DNA of 64,000 nucleotides from an uncultured Cohaesibacter sp. (GCF_963666525.1 NZ_OY762905.1:3637501-3701500); one strand, 5' to 3'. Shown: positions 17,531 through 27,355, counted from the first letter of the stretch. Numbers and translations: made by a program. The notes: a model not told the origin generated them from the sequence alone.

Positions 17531-18835
17531 GTCGGTTTCGACCCGCTCGACATCCGCTCTTCTGACATCGATTTTGCCTCCGACCCGGATAGTGCTCTAG
17601 ACAATGCCAGGGGCAGCACGAGAGACGAAACCCGACCAGGTTTCAGGGCTGCAGCTCAAGGTTTTGAGGGCACTGAACCGAGGGTTGGCGTCGGCACCGG
17701 ATCTGCTGCGAAAGGAGCTGTGCCTGATGGCGCAGGCGTTGGCGATCTCGGACAACCGGGCAATGGGGGCTCTGGCTCGGGAGGAGAAGCTGCGCACGGC
17801 AACCTCAAGGACAACGGGGACGATACCCGCGGCAGGGGCTGCTGGAGGCCGGTTCTGATCGCCTGCATCGTCGCCCTTCTGGTTCTGCTGATTGCGCTTA
17901 TCCCCGGTGTGCTCATCTACCCTTACGGTTCCTCCAACGCCTCCCTGCTTTCCCAGACAACGCTGCATCAATCCGAAGAAGCCCTGCGTGGCCGGATTGC
18001 CGAACTGCGCCAACAACTCGGGCAGAGGTCCTACCGTGCCGCTCCCGGCCTTCTTGGTCCGGATGGTGCTGGCATGATTGGGCCTGACGGTAAGGCGGAG
18101 GAACCGGTTGGGCCTGTTGCCGCCAGCTCGGTATCTGATCTTGTTCCGCTGCTCGACCGGACAACGGTTCTGGTGCTGGCCTCCGGGCCCAAGAATGAGG
18201 TCAGCAGCGGCAGTGGCTTCTTCATCGCGCCGGACCGCATCGTCACCAACCGGCATGTGGTTGAAATGGCTGCCGAGGGCAAGGTCTTTGTCATCAACGA
18301 AACGCTCGGTGGCCTGCGCCCGGCGAGGGTGTTGGCCAAGAGCAGCTCCAATGATCTGGGCGACAAGGATTATGCCCTGTTGCAGATGGAAGGCGATCCC
18401 GCCCGCAGCTTCTTGCAGCTGACCAATGTCATCGACAAGGGCCAGCAGACCTATGCGGCCGGCTTCCCCGGCTTCTTCATGGAAACGGACTCGAAATTCC
18501 GCGAGCTGCTGAATGGTGATACCCATGCTGCGCCGAGCATGGTGTTGACACAGGGGATCGTCACTGTCTTTCAGGACAGCCCCTCCGGCGTCAAGCTGGT
18601 GTTGCACAGTGCCGACATCTCGCCGGGCAACAGCGGCGGGCCGCTGGTGGATGCCTGTGGCCGGGTCGTCGGGGTCAACACCTTCATCAAGACCAGCGGC
18701 GAAGCGCAGGTGCGCCTCAATTTTGCGCTCAAGAGCGATAGTCTTGAGGAGTTTCTTGCGCGCAACGGGGTGAGTGCCGCCACCGCCAACGACCCTTGTT
18801 CAATGGCTCCGGCTCAGGTCAAGGCGGGTCAGTGA
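17531..18835 (+). CDS. membrane-anchored trypsin-like serine protease (C-terminal part of the amber-split gene)
   Basis: Open in the same frame as 16808-17530. If separately translated, the best start is the GTG at 17720, with AAAGGAG just before it (371 residues). Counting from there: Gly-rich linker 1-40, one TM helix about 44-66 (PVLIACIVALLVLLIALIPG), coiled segment to 105, then a protease domain. The triad is visible as TNRHVV (His179), DKDYALL (Asp217) and SPGNSGGPL (Ser305), as in DegP/HtrA-type S1 proteases but without PDZ domains. One TM with a short N-terminus puts the protease in the periplasm. It stops 1 base before the next gene, implying one operon. Confidence 0.8.
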   Translation, partial: VGFDPLDIRSSDIDFASDPDSALDNARGSTRDETRPGFRAAAQGFEGTEPRVGVGTGSAAKGAVPDGAGVGDLGQPGNGGSGSGGEAAHGNLKDNGDDTRGRGCWRPVLIACIVALLVLLIALIPGVLIYPYGSSNASLLSQTTLHQSEEALRGRIAELRQQLGQRSYRAAPGLLGPDGAGMIGPDGKAEEPVGPVAASSVSDLVPLLDRTTVLVLASGPKNEVSSGSGFFIAPDRIVTNRHVVEMAAEGKVFVINETLGGLRPARVLAKSSSNDLGDKDYALLQMEGDPARSFLQLTNVIDKGQQTYAAGFPGFFMETDSKFRELLNGDTHAAPSMVLTQGIVTVFQDSPSGVKLVLHSADISPGNSGGPLVDACGRVVGVNTFIKTSGEAQVRLNFALKSDSLEEFLARNGVSAATANDPCSMAPAQVKAGQ

Positions 18836-18836
18836 C

Positions 18837-20108
18837 ATGGCGAAGAGCATCAAGATCGCGTCAACACCTTCTGCCGGGCTAGCGCCCATCGGAGGCGTTC
18901 AGGAGAGGGATTTCGATCGGATCGTTGATAGTGTCACTGACGCCCTCGGCGAGGATGTGGCATCTATTTTCGCTGAGCCGGTGGGCAGTCGCGATGGCTC
19001 TCGCATCGACTGGTACACCACCCATTTCGGCCGCATCGCTGCACTCGATACGCTTGCTGAAGACGAACGGGCGGCTGTCCTGCAACGGCTGGAGCAGCAC
19101 ACGGCCCGGATCCGGCGCTTTGCAGACGACATCGCCGCTACTGGCAATGCTGGCGACCGCGCCCTCGGCAAGGCGCTGAACAATGCACTGGAAGTGCCCG
19201 GCACTTCGCACGTCTATGCGGTCAACGGCAATCCCGTGCTTGTCGCCTGGGGCTATCGCCACAGCGACGCCAGGCCTCTGTCCGGCGGCATCAGCAAGGT
19301 CGCGGCAACAAGGGGAGCCGTGGTCGATTCGGTCGCGCCGCAGGTGTTCGAGCCGCAGGCAGTCGAGGAACCGATCCCTGAGCCACTGCCCCCTCAGCCG
19401 GCACATAGGCAAGAACTGCGTCCAGAGAAGAGGAAGCGGCGCGTCAGTTGGCTTGCGGCCCTGCTCTGGGCGCTTCTGCTGCTGCTCATCGCGGCCATTC
19501 TCTATTTGCTGCTCAAGGCCTGTTCGATTTCGGCGGTCTATCCTTGGGTCAACTATTGCCCCGGGCATTACCAGTCGGACCTTGACGGATTGCAGCAGGA
19601 AATCCGCCTATTGGAAAATGCGCTGGCCTTCAAGAACGAGAATTGTGCAGCGTCTGCCGACAATACCGACCCCATCGCGGAGGCGGAATTGAGCAAGCGC
19701 CTTGAAGAGCGCAACGCTGGGGCCGGGGCCTTGCAGGTGTCTCTGGCATGGAACGGTCTGGCCGATCTCGATCTGGCGGTGCGCTGTGGCGGGGCTGTGG
19801 TCTGGTTCTCTCAGCCCAACAACTGCGGTGCCACGCTCGACACCGATTCCAACGGTCGCGGCATCAGGACGGACAAACCGGTCGAGAATATCGTCTGGCC
19901 GACTGAAGCGGCGATCCCGGCGGGGGATCTGCCCGTTTTCGTGTCGCTCTTCAGCCACAACGGCTTTCCGGTGAAGGACATCCCCTACACGCTGCGGGTT
20001 GTCAGGCGGCGGGGCGACGAAGTCATTTCCCAATATTCGATCAACGGCGTAGCTGCGGGCAACTGGCTGCAAAAGCCGATGCAGATAGGACTGGCCAACA
20101 AGCAATAG
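18837..20108 (+). CDS. SrfA-like membrane protein with juxtamembrane Cys module and DUF2135-like C-terminal domain
   Basis: 423 residues from the ATG at 18837, one base after the protease stop. Residues about 20-145 resemble the N-terminal domain of the 16808 product (KALNNALEV...YAVNGNPVLVAWGY versus GWLNILSFE...VINGQPVITNWGI). A Pro-rich linker (165-200) and a single TM (about 205-226) follow. Next comes LLKACSISAVYPWVNYC with Cys229 and Cys241, LQQEIRLL and Cys270. This Cys pattern recurs in the VWA proteins at 33937 and 35406. The C-terminus (LQVSLAWNGLADLDLAVRCG, PVENIVWP, GDLPVFVSLFSHNGF) looks like a DUF2135-type beta-sandwich in the periplasm. Function is unknown. Confidence 0.75.
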   Translation: MAKSIKIASTPSAGLAPIGGVQERDFDRIVDSVTDALGEDVASIFAEPVGSRDGSRIDWYTTHFGRIAALDTLAEDERAAVLQRLEQHTARIRRFADDIAATGNAGDRALGKALNNALEVPGTSHVYAVNGNPVLVAWGYRHSDARPLSGGISKVAATRGAVVDSVAPQVFEPQAVEEPIPEPLPPQPAHRQELRPEKRKRRVSWLAALLWALLLLLIAAILYLLLKACSISAVYPWVNYCPGHYQSDLDGLQQEIRLLENALAFKNENCAASADNTDPIAEAELSKRLEERNAGAGALQVSLAWNGLADLDLAVRCGGAVVWFSQPNNCGATLDTDSNGRGIRTDKPVENIVWPTEAAIPAGDLPVFVSLFSHNGFPVKDIPYTLRVVRRRGDEVISQYSINGVAAGNWLQKPMQIGLANKQ

Positions 20109-20126
20109 GCCAAAGCAGGCAAACAC

Positions 20127-23100
20127 ATGACGATATTTGCAGATATTACCCTTGTGCCATTCTCCGGCATTCAATTTGTAGACTACAGCTTCGATCTCAA
20201 CCAGTTGAACAGCTTCCGCCTGCATTTCATCGAGAGGCCCTATCCTGAGGAGGCAACCGAGGAGGGTGTCCCCTGGAAGTTGCTGCAGTCCGATCCTGAT
20301 GATGACAATGGCGAAGTCGAGCAGATGGATGACATCGGCTACGACATCAACAAGATTGCCGCCATCGAACCGTTTCTCGGCCAGTGGGTGCCGGTGCCCT
20401 ATTTGCGCCGCCTGCCGGGGCGCGGGTCCGACGGGGAGATGATGTTCGACAAGGGGCCGACCAACTGGGCCCGCGCCATGGTCGTGCGCGACTATGAGAA
20501 GACCGCCGATGACGGCCTCTGGTACAAGGTGATCTTTGCCTTTGACACCGCACTGGCCATGGACGCAGCCGAGAATGTCACGGTCAATGCCAGCGAGGAC
20601 ATGAGCCAGCTCTATGTCGCTCCGCGCAAGCTCGATGTTGAGAATCCCTGCGAGTTCCGTCTGGTGTCCTCGATGAAGAAGAACGGCTGGTTCCTCTCCA
20701 ACCCGATCCGAGTGGACGGCTACGAGGCGCAGCAGGATTATCAGATCTGGGTGGCCGAATGGCTTGACGAGATGTTTGAGGAATATCTGACCAAGCGCTC
20801 CAAGGGGCGGACGCCGCAGCGCAAATATCATCTCGAGCATGCCGCCCGCTGGATCGCGCTGCTGCAACTGCTCGATCAGCTGGTCTCGCCCGGTGTTGTC
20901 CGCTTTGTCGACACCATCTCGGACAATCGCTCCGTGCGCCCGGTCAATGTGGATCTCATCCTCGATGTCGGCAACAGCCGTACGTGTGGCATGCTGATCG
21001 AGAATTACCCCAACGAGGATTCGGTCGAGCTCAACAACTCCATGAAGCTGCAATTGCGAGACCTGCAACGCCCGTGGCTGACCTATGACGAACCGTTCGA
21101 GAGCCACGTCTCGCTGTCACAGGCTTGGTTCGGCAAGGAGAACCTGTCGCGGATGTCCGGTCGCAGCGATGCCTTCTTCTGGCCAACCATGGTGCGCGTC
21201 GGGCCGGAAGCCTCACGGGTCAAGTCGGCCCAGTCCGGCGTCGAGTCGATCATCGGAATGTCCGCGCCCAAGCGCTACCTGTGGGACGTCTCTCCGGTCA
21301 ACCAGCCATGGCGCTTCCCCCAGTCGGACTATTCCGAAGAGGGTGATCTGCCACCGGTCGGCCGCGTTGCCCGCCGCTATCTCAACGGCCATGGCGATGT
21401 GCTCTCGCAGGTGCGCAAAGACAAGGAGCTGTTTGCCTCGCTCTATCCCAGAAGCCCGCGCGGTGACTATTCCCGCCCCAGCCAGCAGCTCAGCTATTCA
21501 CGCTCATCCTTCTACAGCTTCATGCTGTCGGAGATCGTCTATCAGGCGATGGTCATGATCAACGATCCTGCCGTCAGGGCCGACCGGCGCCAGAGTGAGG
21601 CTCCGCGCACCCTTCGGCGCATCATCCTGACGCTGCCCACCGCCCTGCCGGTGCGCGAACAGCAGATCATGAAGATGCGGGCCGAAGCGGCGATCGGCTT
21701 CCTGTGGGATATCATGAAGTGGAATGAAAGCCCGCCGCCGGGACTTGTCCGGCCGTCCATCCATGTGGCTTGGGATGAATCCACCTGTGTCCAGCTCGTC
21801 TGGCTCTATGGTGAAATCAGCTGTCGCTTCGGAGGCCGGATCTGCGAATTCTTCACCATGACCGGCAAGCCGCGCCAGCGCTTCATGCCCGATGAGGCCC
21901 CCGCGCCCGGCGCGCCGCTGGAGCCGTCGCTGCGGGTTGCCAGCCTCGATATCGGCGGTGGCACATCGGATCTGATGATCACTACCTATTTTCAGGATGA
22001 CGACCGGGCCATCGTTCCGGTCCAGACCTTCCGCGAAGGGGTGCGCATCGCCGGCGATGACATCATCAAGGCGGTCATAGAACATTGCATCATGCCGGTG
22101 CTGGAAAGTGCGCTGGTGCAATATGGTCTTGCCAATGCAGTGGTCGTGCTTCGCGACCTGTTCCACGGCGACCGGGCGAACATGGCCGAGCATGAAAAAC
22201 ATGCCCGCCGCCAGTTCGTGCAGCAGGTGCTGGTGCCCGCTGCGCTTGGCATCATGGAGCGTTACGAGAACTCCGGCCAGGATCGCTACGAGGTCGTCCA
22301 CTCGGCCACCATGGCCGAGCTGATCAAGGACGCCATGCATGTCTCGCCGACGGTGCAGCGCTACTTGGTCTCCGGCTTCAGCCAGTTCGTCGACGAGCCG
22401 TTCGACATCATGTCGATGGACGTGCCGCTCAATTACCGGCTGGTTTCCGATGCGATACAGGAAACCATGGACGTGGTGTTCGATCCGGTGGCCGAGGCTT
22501 TGGCCCATTTCGATTGCGACTTCGTGCTGCTGTCCGGTCGCCCTTCCAAGCTGGCCGCCGTGCAGGACAGCCTGCTCAATCGCCTCTTCATCCGGCCAGA
22601 CAGGCTGCTGCCCATGGGTGATTATCGCGCAGGCAACTGGTATCCCTTCCGCAGTCGCGACAACACCCGTATCGGCGATCCCAAGTCCTGCGCCGTGGTC
22701 GGGGGCATGCTCTGTTCGCTGGCCGAGCACAGCATCACCAACTTCACGCTCTACACCCACATGCTGCAGGGCTATTCGACCTCGCGCTACATCGGCGAGC
22801 TGGAAAAGGACATGAAGCTGAACGATGCCAATGTGCTGTTCACCTTCGATGAACTGGAAGATCCCAACGCCGATCGCGAAAAGGTGCTCAAACTCTACAC
22901 CGAGAGCCTGATCGGCTATCGCCAGCTGCCTTTCGAGCGCTGGGTCACTTCGCCTCTTTATCACATCAAGCTCGAGGACAACGGACCGGCCAAGCCGATT
23001 GCCGTGCGGCTGGCCCGCGACATGAACGAGGAACTCGACATTCAGGATGATGACCATCCCGATGTGAAGGCCTCCAAGCTGATGAATTACGAGGCCACCA

Positions 23101-23234
23101 AGGAAGATCTGAAGATCATCGAGGCGCTGGATGCCAACGAGAGCGACGTGCAGCGCTCGGTGTCGATATCCTTCCGCACCTTCCCCTTGTCCCAGAGCGA
23201 CTACTGGCTCGATTCCGGCATCTTGAACATATAG
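20127..23234 (+). CDS. srfB: SrfB-family protein (actin/Hsp70-like ATPase fold)
   Basis: 1035 residues, the expected size for the SrfB family named after an SsrB-regulated Salmonella gene. Three nucleotide-binding motifs of the actin/Hsp70 superfamily are visible: phosphate-1 LILDVGNSRTCGML (Asp280), phosphate-2 ASLDIGGGTSDLMITTY (Asp608) and the adenosine motif VLLSGRPSKLAAVQDSL (near Ser803). The first 270 residues are a separate N-terminal region, and the last 150 are acidic and helical. There is no signal peptide or TM, so it is cytoplasmic. It lies 18 bases after the preceding gene and 15 before srfC, so the three are almost certainly co-translated. The role is not established; an ATP-driven scaffold or chaperone for the membrane partners is a reasonable inference. 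Confidence 0.88.
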   Translation: MTIFADITLVPFSGIQFVDYSFDLNQLNSFRLHFIERPYPEEATEEGVPWKLLQSDPDDDNGEVEQMDDIGYDINKIAAIEPFLGQWVPVPYLRRLPGRGSDGEMMFDKGPTNWARAMVVRDYEKTADDGLWYKVIFAFDTALAMDAAENVTVNASEDMSQLYVAPRKLDVENPCEFRLVSSMKKNGWFLSNPIRVDGYEAQQDYQIWVAEWLDEMFEEYLTKRSKGRTPQRKYHLEHAARWIALLQLLDQLVSPGVVRFVDTISDNRSVRPVNVDLILDVGNSRTCGMLIENYPNEDSVELNNSMKLQLRDLQRPWLTYDEPFESHVSLSQAWFGKENLSRMSGRSDAFFWPTMVRVGPEASRVKSAQSGVESIIGMSAPKRYLWDVSPVNQPWRFPQSDYSEEGDLPPVGRVARRYLNGHGDVLSQVRKDKELFASLYPRSPRGDYSRPSQQLSYSRSSFYSFMLSEIVYQAMVMINDPAVRADRRQSEAPRTLRRIILTLPTALPVREQQIMKMRAEAAIGFLWDIMKWNESPPPGLVRPSIHVAWDESTCVQLVWLYGEISCRFGGRICEFFTMTGKPRQRFMPDEAPAPGAPLEPSLRVASLDIGGGTSDLMITTYFQDDDRAIVPVQTFREGVRIAGDDIIKAVIEHCIMPVLESALVQYGLANAVVVLRDLFHGDRANMAEHEKHARRQFVQQVLVPAALGIMERYENSGQDRYEVVHSATMAELIKDAMHVSPTVQRYLVSGFSQFVDEPFDIMSMDVPLNYRLVSDAIQETMDVVFDPVAEALAHFDCDFVLLSGRPSKLAAVQDSLLNRLFIRPDRLLPMGDYRAGNWYPFRSRDNTRIGDPKSCAVVGGMLCSLAEHSITNFTLYTHMLQGYSTSRYIGELEKDMKLNDANVLFTFDELEDPNADREKVLKLYTESLIGYRQLPFERWVTSPLYHIKLEDNGPAKPIAVRLARDMNEELDIQDDDHPDVKASKLMNYEATKEDLKIIEALDANESDVQRSVSISFRTFPLSQSDYWLDSGILNI

Positions 23235-23249
23235 CGGGGCGGCACAATC

Positions 23250-25985
23250 ATGGACATCAACGAGCAATTGCTTGCAAGCACCCAGCAGACCGCCAGCGCC
23301 GCGCAGGACGGGGTCAACTGGCTGAAGGCTCCCGCCAATGCCGAGCGCATCGGCGAGGCGTCGAAATCGATCGAACGCGAACTCAAGCGCGGCGTGGTCG
23401 AGGCGCAACGGCTGAGCGAGGCAGCCACCCGACCGATGGCGGTGGCCGTCTTCGGTGCCAGCCAAGTCGGCAAGTCACATCTCATCTCGGTGCTGGCCCG
23501 CAGCAACGACGAGCTTTATGCGGTGTTTGACGGCGTCGACGAACCGGTCAGCTATATCCGCCAGATCAACATCGACAAGGAAGGGGAGTCTACCGGCCTA
23601 GTCACCCGCTTCACCATCAACCGCGAGACGACACCTTCCGGCTTCCCCGTCTGTCTGAGATGCCTGTCCCATGCGGATCTGATCAAGATCATAGCCAATG
23701 CCTATTTCTTCGACGGACGCCCCAACAGCTTTCCTGAAAGTGGTGAGATCGCCGAGCATGTCACCCGCTTCACCCACATGGCCAACGGGATAAAGCCCAA
23801 CGGCCTCAAGCCGGAAGACATCTGGGACCTGCAGGACTATTTCGCCCAGTATATGAGCGCCTCGGCTCTTACCGCCAAGCTCGATGCCTTCTGGATGGCG
23901 GCAGCAGAGATCTGTCCGACCTTGCCGATAGCCGATCTGGGGCGTTTCTTCTCGATCCTTTGGGGTGGCGAAGAGGCGATCACCCGGCTCTATGTCGATC
24001 TGGTCTCGGCGTTGCAGCGGCTGGACTTTCCGAAAAATGCCTATGTACCGCTGTCGGCGATCGATGCGACCAACAAGGACATCACCAGCATCATCACCGT
24101 TGCCGGACTGGCCGACCTTTCCGGGGGCTCGGCAGAGATGATCGAGGTCCGCACGTTGAGCGGCGCTTCGGCCACCCTGCCGCGCTCGTCGGTCGCTGCC
24201 CTGACGGCGGAAATCCTGATTACCATTCGTGACAAGCCTTGGAACTTTTTCGACCACACCGATCTTCTCGATTTTCCCGGATACCGCAGCCGTGGTCTCA
24301 AGGCTGCCGATTTCGAGGAAGACGAACAGGACAGTGACAAGAAGGGTATCGCCAAATATCTGGCGCAGAACCCGGACAAGACGCTGCAGACGCTGTTGCT
24401 GCGTGGCAAGGTGGAATATCTCTTCCAGCGCTATGTGGCCGAGCAGGAAATCACCTCCATGCTGCTCTGCGCCCAGCCCAACAACCTCGATGTCGATCAA
24501 CTGCCGCAGGTGGTGGCCAAATGGATCACCGCGACCCATGGCCCGAAACCGGAAGACCGGCTGGGCAAGGAAGTGCTGCTGTTCTTCATCTTCACCAAGT
24601 TCGATCTGCATTTCACCCGTAAGACCAGCGACAGCTCATTCGGCCTTGAGGGGCGGCTTGGTGGTGCCATCGAAAACCCGCTGATCCAGTCCTACGGCAG
24701 CAGCGCCGATACCTGGGTGAAAAACTGGACACCGGGCGAGCCGTTCCGCAACTGCTACCTGATGCGCAACCCGAACATCCTCAACCGGGAAATTTTCGAG
24801 ATCGAGGGACAGAGCGAGGTCGGTGTCCGGGATAGCGAGCAGAGCTTCCTCAACGAACTCAAGGGCACCTTTGTCAGCGTGCAGCCCGCGCAGGAGCATT
24901 TCAGGGATCCGGCCGAAGCCTTCGATCAGATGATGACGCTCAATGATGGTGGCGCCTCCCATATTGCCCGCAATCTGGCCCCGGTCTGCAACCCGGCGAT
25001 CAAGGAACGGCAGATCCGGTTCCGTCTTGACAAGTTGCGCGCCCGCCTGGCCGAGCGTCTCGCCGCCTATTATGTCAGTTCCGACGCCTCTGTACGGCTG
25101 GACGAGCGGATTGCGGTGGCCAACCGGGTGCTTGATGAACTCTATGTCTGTGACGAGGAGCGGATGCGCTTTGGCACCTTGCTCAAGGGGTTGATGCTTG
25201 ATCCGGGCATGTTGGCCAGCCGCCTGCATGAGGCAAGTCTCAAGCGGGTCATCGAGACCCACGCCGAGGAGCGGGAGACAGGCGGCGCACCACTTGCAGC
25301 CCCCCTTGCGCCGTCGCGGCCAAGGCCCGGAGCGGGACGAGCCCGGCCAAGGCCCATGGCTGCCGGAGGCAGTGAAGCCCCGGTCGCAACCGAAGTCGCG
25401 CCAGCCGCCGCAGCGTCCCTCAACGCGCCGAAAGCCCCCTCGCGCACGCGGCAGTATCTGCTGGCCGAGGCGGCTATCGTCACAATGATCGAGAATCTGT
25501 TTGATCAGGCCGACAACCAGAGCCTGTCAGCGCTGACCGGTGTTTCGACCGAGGCCCTGCGCGAAATCGCCAAAGAAATCGCTCTGGCCGTGCGCCGGAT
25601 GAAACTGACCGATGTGCTGGCCGAGCAGATCACGCGGATCGCCTTTGTGGATCGCCGTGATGAGCTGCTCAACAAGGCAACCCTTGCCGCCGAGCGCATC
25701 ACCAACGGCTTCATCTCCGATCTGGGCAACGCGCTTGTCCCTGAAGAAAAGCGCGCCGTGGTGCAGGGCGATGCTGGCAACGCACCGGTGTTCCGGGCCC
25801 GACCTTCGGCCTTCGATGCAAGCGGCATCACCCTTGAGCCTGACCCCTATGCCCGCCGTTATGTCGATGACTGGGTGCATGCCTTCTTCAAGGTGGTTCA
25901 GGACAACGCCCTTGGCGATACGCTGGACGTCGACCCGAAACTCAACGCGCAGTTGGGCGATATTCTGACAAGGCTTTCGAGCTAG
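23250..25985 (+). CDS. srfC: SrfC-family large GTPase
   Basis: 911 residues. The P-loop AVFGASQVGKSHLISVLA (Gly69 to Ser76), G3 motif LLDFPGYRSRG (Asp341) and G4 motif FFIFTKFDLHF (TKFD at 449-452) form a GTPase domain with unusually long insertions. It is cytoplasmic and resembles putative virulence factor SrfC. A Pro/Ala/Arg-rich low-complexity segment (about 685-735) separates it from a helical C-terminal region (740-911) that may mediate membrane or partner contacts, as in dynamin-like proteins. It pairs with srfB in all arrangements known to me. The effector step is unknown. Confidence 0.85.
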   Translation: MDINEQLLASTQQTASAAQDGVNWLKAPANAERIGEASKSIERELKRGVVEAQRLSEAATRPMAVAVFGASQVGKSHLISVLARSNDELYAVFDGVDEPVSYIRQINIDKEGESTGLVTRFTINRETTPSGFPVCLRCLSHADLIKIIANAYFFDGRPNSFPESGEIAEHVTRFTHMANGIKPNGLKPEDIWDLQDYFAQYMSASALTAKLDAFWMAAAEICPTLPIADLGRFFSILWGGEEAITRLYVDLVSALQRLDFPKNAYVPLSAIDATNKDITSIITVAGLADLSGGSAEMIEVRTLSGASATLPRSSVAALTAEILITIRDKPWNFFDHTDLLDFPGYRSRGLKAADFEEDEQDSDKKGIAKYLAQNPDKTLQTLLLRGKVEYLFQRYVAEQEITSMLLCAQPNNLDVDQLPQVVAKWITATHGPKPEDRLGKEVLLFFIFTKFDLHFTRKTSDSSFGLEGRLGGAIENPLIQSYGSSADTWVKNWTPGEPFRNCYLMRNPNILNREIFEIEGQSEVGVRDSEQSFLNELKGTFVSVQPAQEHFRDPAEAFDQMMTLNDGGASHIARNLAPVCNPAIKERQIRFRLDKLRARLAERLAAYYVSSDASVRLDERIAVANRVLDELYVCDEERMRFGTLLKGLMLDPGMLASRLHEASLKRVIETHAEERETGGAPLAAPLAPSRPRPGAGRARPRPMAAGGSEAPVATEVAPAAAASLNAPKAPSRTRQYLLAEAAIVTMIENLFDQADNQSLSALTGVSTEALREIAKEIALAVRRMKLTDVLAEQITRIAFVDRRDELLNKATLAAERITNGFISDLGNALVPEEKRAVVQGDAGNAPVFRARPSAFDASGITLEPDPYARRYVDDWVHAFFKVVQDNALGDTLDVDPKLNAQLGDILTRLSS

Positions 25986-26107
25986 GGGCAGACGGCGGGA
26001 CCAGATAAGACCTGAGACGTCTGGTGGATACGAGCGGCCGCGATTGGTCGCTGATGGCCCATCTGGCAATGGATTGCAAACGAGACAGGTTTGAAAGTGA
26101 GCAGGAA

Positions 26108-27337
26108 ATGAGAATTAGTTCGGCACACAAGGAGCGCGGTCCCGGTCATGCTTGGCTGACCATGGAAGAGGCCGCAACGCCAGCGACAGCTCTGGTCATC
26201 GAGCGCGAGACCGACAAGGACCGCTATCTCGGTTTGCAGGGGTGGCAAAGCACGCCCCAGAGCCTGCCGATCGAGGCGGTGGACGGCAACCGGATGCTGC
26301 TCGGGCCGGGCATTGTCGACTATCTCAAGGATGGTGACTTCATCAAGATCATCATCGCCGGGACCAATCATTTCGAGGAGGATTTCTGGCCCGTTGTGCC
26401 CATCTCCGGGCGCAGGTCTTCGGGCTTTGGCATCGTGTCGCCGCAGGGGATGGCTGTGGACGGTCAAGGACCGGTGGCATCCAGCCTCAAGGTCAAGGCT
26501 CCGCTCGACAGGGCAGAGCAGCCCGCCACGGACGAGGAGGCAGACGGATCTTCCCATGGCGAGGAAACCGATGATGGCACCGTGTATCTTGATGGTATTC
26601 CCATCATCTTCGCCGATCCGGAAACCTTCGGCGCCAAACCGGTCAGAGACAAGCCGGTGACGGAAAAGCCTCCCGTTGAGGCTGTCCCTGAGGTGAAAGC
26701 TTCCGAAAAGACGCCGAAGCCAAAGAAGGAGCGGCCAGAGAAGGCACCGAAAGCGCCGATGAGCCGAGCGGCAAAGGGCGGGCTGCTGGCAGCTCTTGTT
26801 CTGTTGCTGGTCTGCGGCCTTGGCTGGTATTTCCGCGATTCCTGGCTTGGTGCGCCGGACAATGCCGACCCGCAGGCAACCGCGGAACAGGCCGCACCAG
26901 CCGAGACGGCTTCGACAGACGAAACAGCTTCGACCGGTCAGCCCCAGCCGGGCGCGGTGGTCCGGGATCGGTCCTACTGGCAACAGCAACTGCTGGATGG
27001 TCAGATGTCCGGCGAGCAACTGTTTGCAGCAGCCGAGGAAACCGCCAGCAGTGATGAGCTCAGGGATATTTCAGCCGACTTCCTGCGCCTTGCTTCCAAT
27101 AAGGGTTTCATGCCGGCGCTGCGTCAGTATGCCGAAAAATATGATCCGGCCAAACCGGCCGCTGCGGGGGCTGAAACCATCAAGAACGCAACCACTGCCC
27201 TTGATGCCTACACGCGCCTGAAGGCTGGGGGCGATGAGGCTGCGGCGGCAGACATCCGGACGCTCTGTCAGCAATTGCAGCCTCAATACTATCAGGACGC
27301 AAACGCCCGCACAGCAGTCGATGATTATTGCAAATAG
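26108..27337 (+). CDS. single-pass membrane protein of the Srf-type locus, function unknown
   Basis: About 409 residues from the ATG at 26108, which has AGCAGGA four bases ahead. A GTG at 26024 would add 28 residues, but has no ribosome binding site. The N-terminal half (about 1-130) contains RYLGLQGWQSTPQSLP, LGPGIVDYLKDGDFIKIIIAG and YLDGIPIIFADPETF, a domain I do not recognise. A Lys/Pro-rich stretch precedes a TM helix (GGLLAALVLLLVCGLGWYF). The periplasmic C-terminus is rich in Ala and Gln and ends in helical repeats (QQLLDGQMSGEQLFAAAEET). It resembles SrfA-type proteins only in topology: cytoplasmic domain, linker, TM, small periplasmic tail. Confidence 0.65.
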   Translation: MRISSAHKERGPGHAWLTMEEAATPATALVIERETDKDRYLGLQGWQSTPQSLPIEAVDGNRMLLGPGIVDYLKDGDFIKIIIAGTNHFEEDFWPVVPISGRRSSGFGIVSPQGMAVDGQGPVASSLKVKAPLDRAEQPATDEEADGSSHGEETDDGTVYLDGIPIIFADPETFGAKPVRDKPVTEKPPVEAVPEVKASEKTPKPKKERPEKAPKAPMSRAAKGGLLAALVLLLVCGLGWYFRDSWLGAPDNADPQATAEQAAPAETASTDETASTGQPQPGAVVRDRSYWQQQLLDGQMSGEQLFAAAEETASSDELRDISADFLRLASNKGFMPALRQYAEKYDPAKPAAAGAETIKNATTALDAYTRLKAGGDEAAAADIRTLCQQLQPQYYQDANARTAVDDYCK

Positions 27338-27355
27338 GTTTGAAAGGTTGGCTCC

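Noticed and set aside
21504-23465. 653-codon open frame on the minus strand
   Set aside because: Fully antisense to srfB and the start of srfC, which have recognisable motifs; the antisense translation is His/Gly/Arg-rich with no domain, as expected for a GC-rich shadow.
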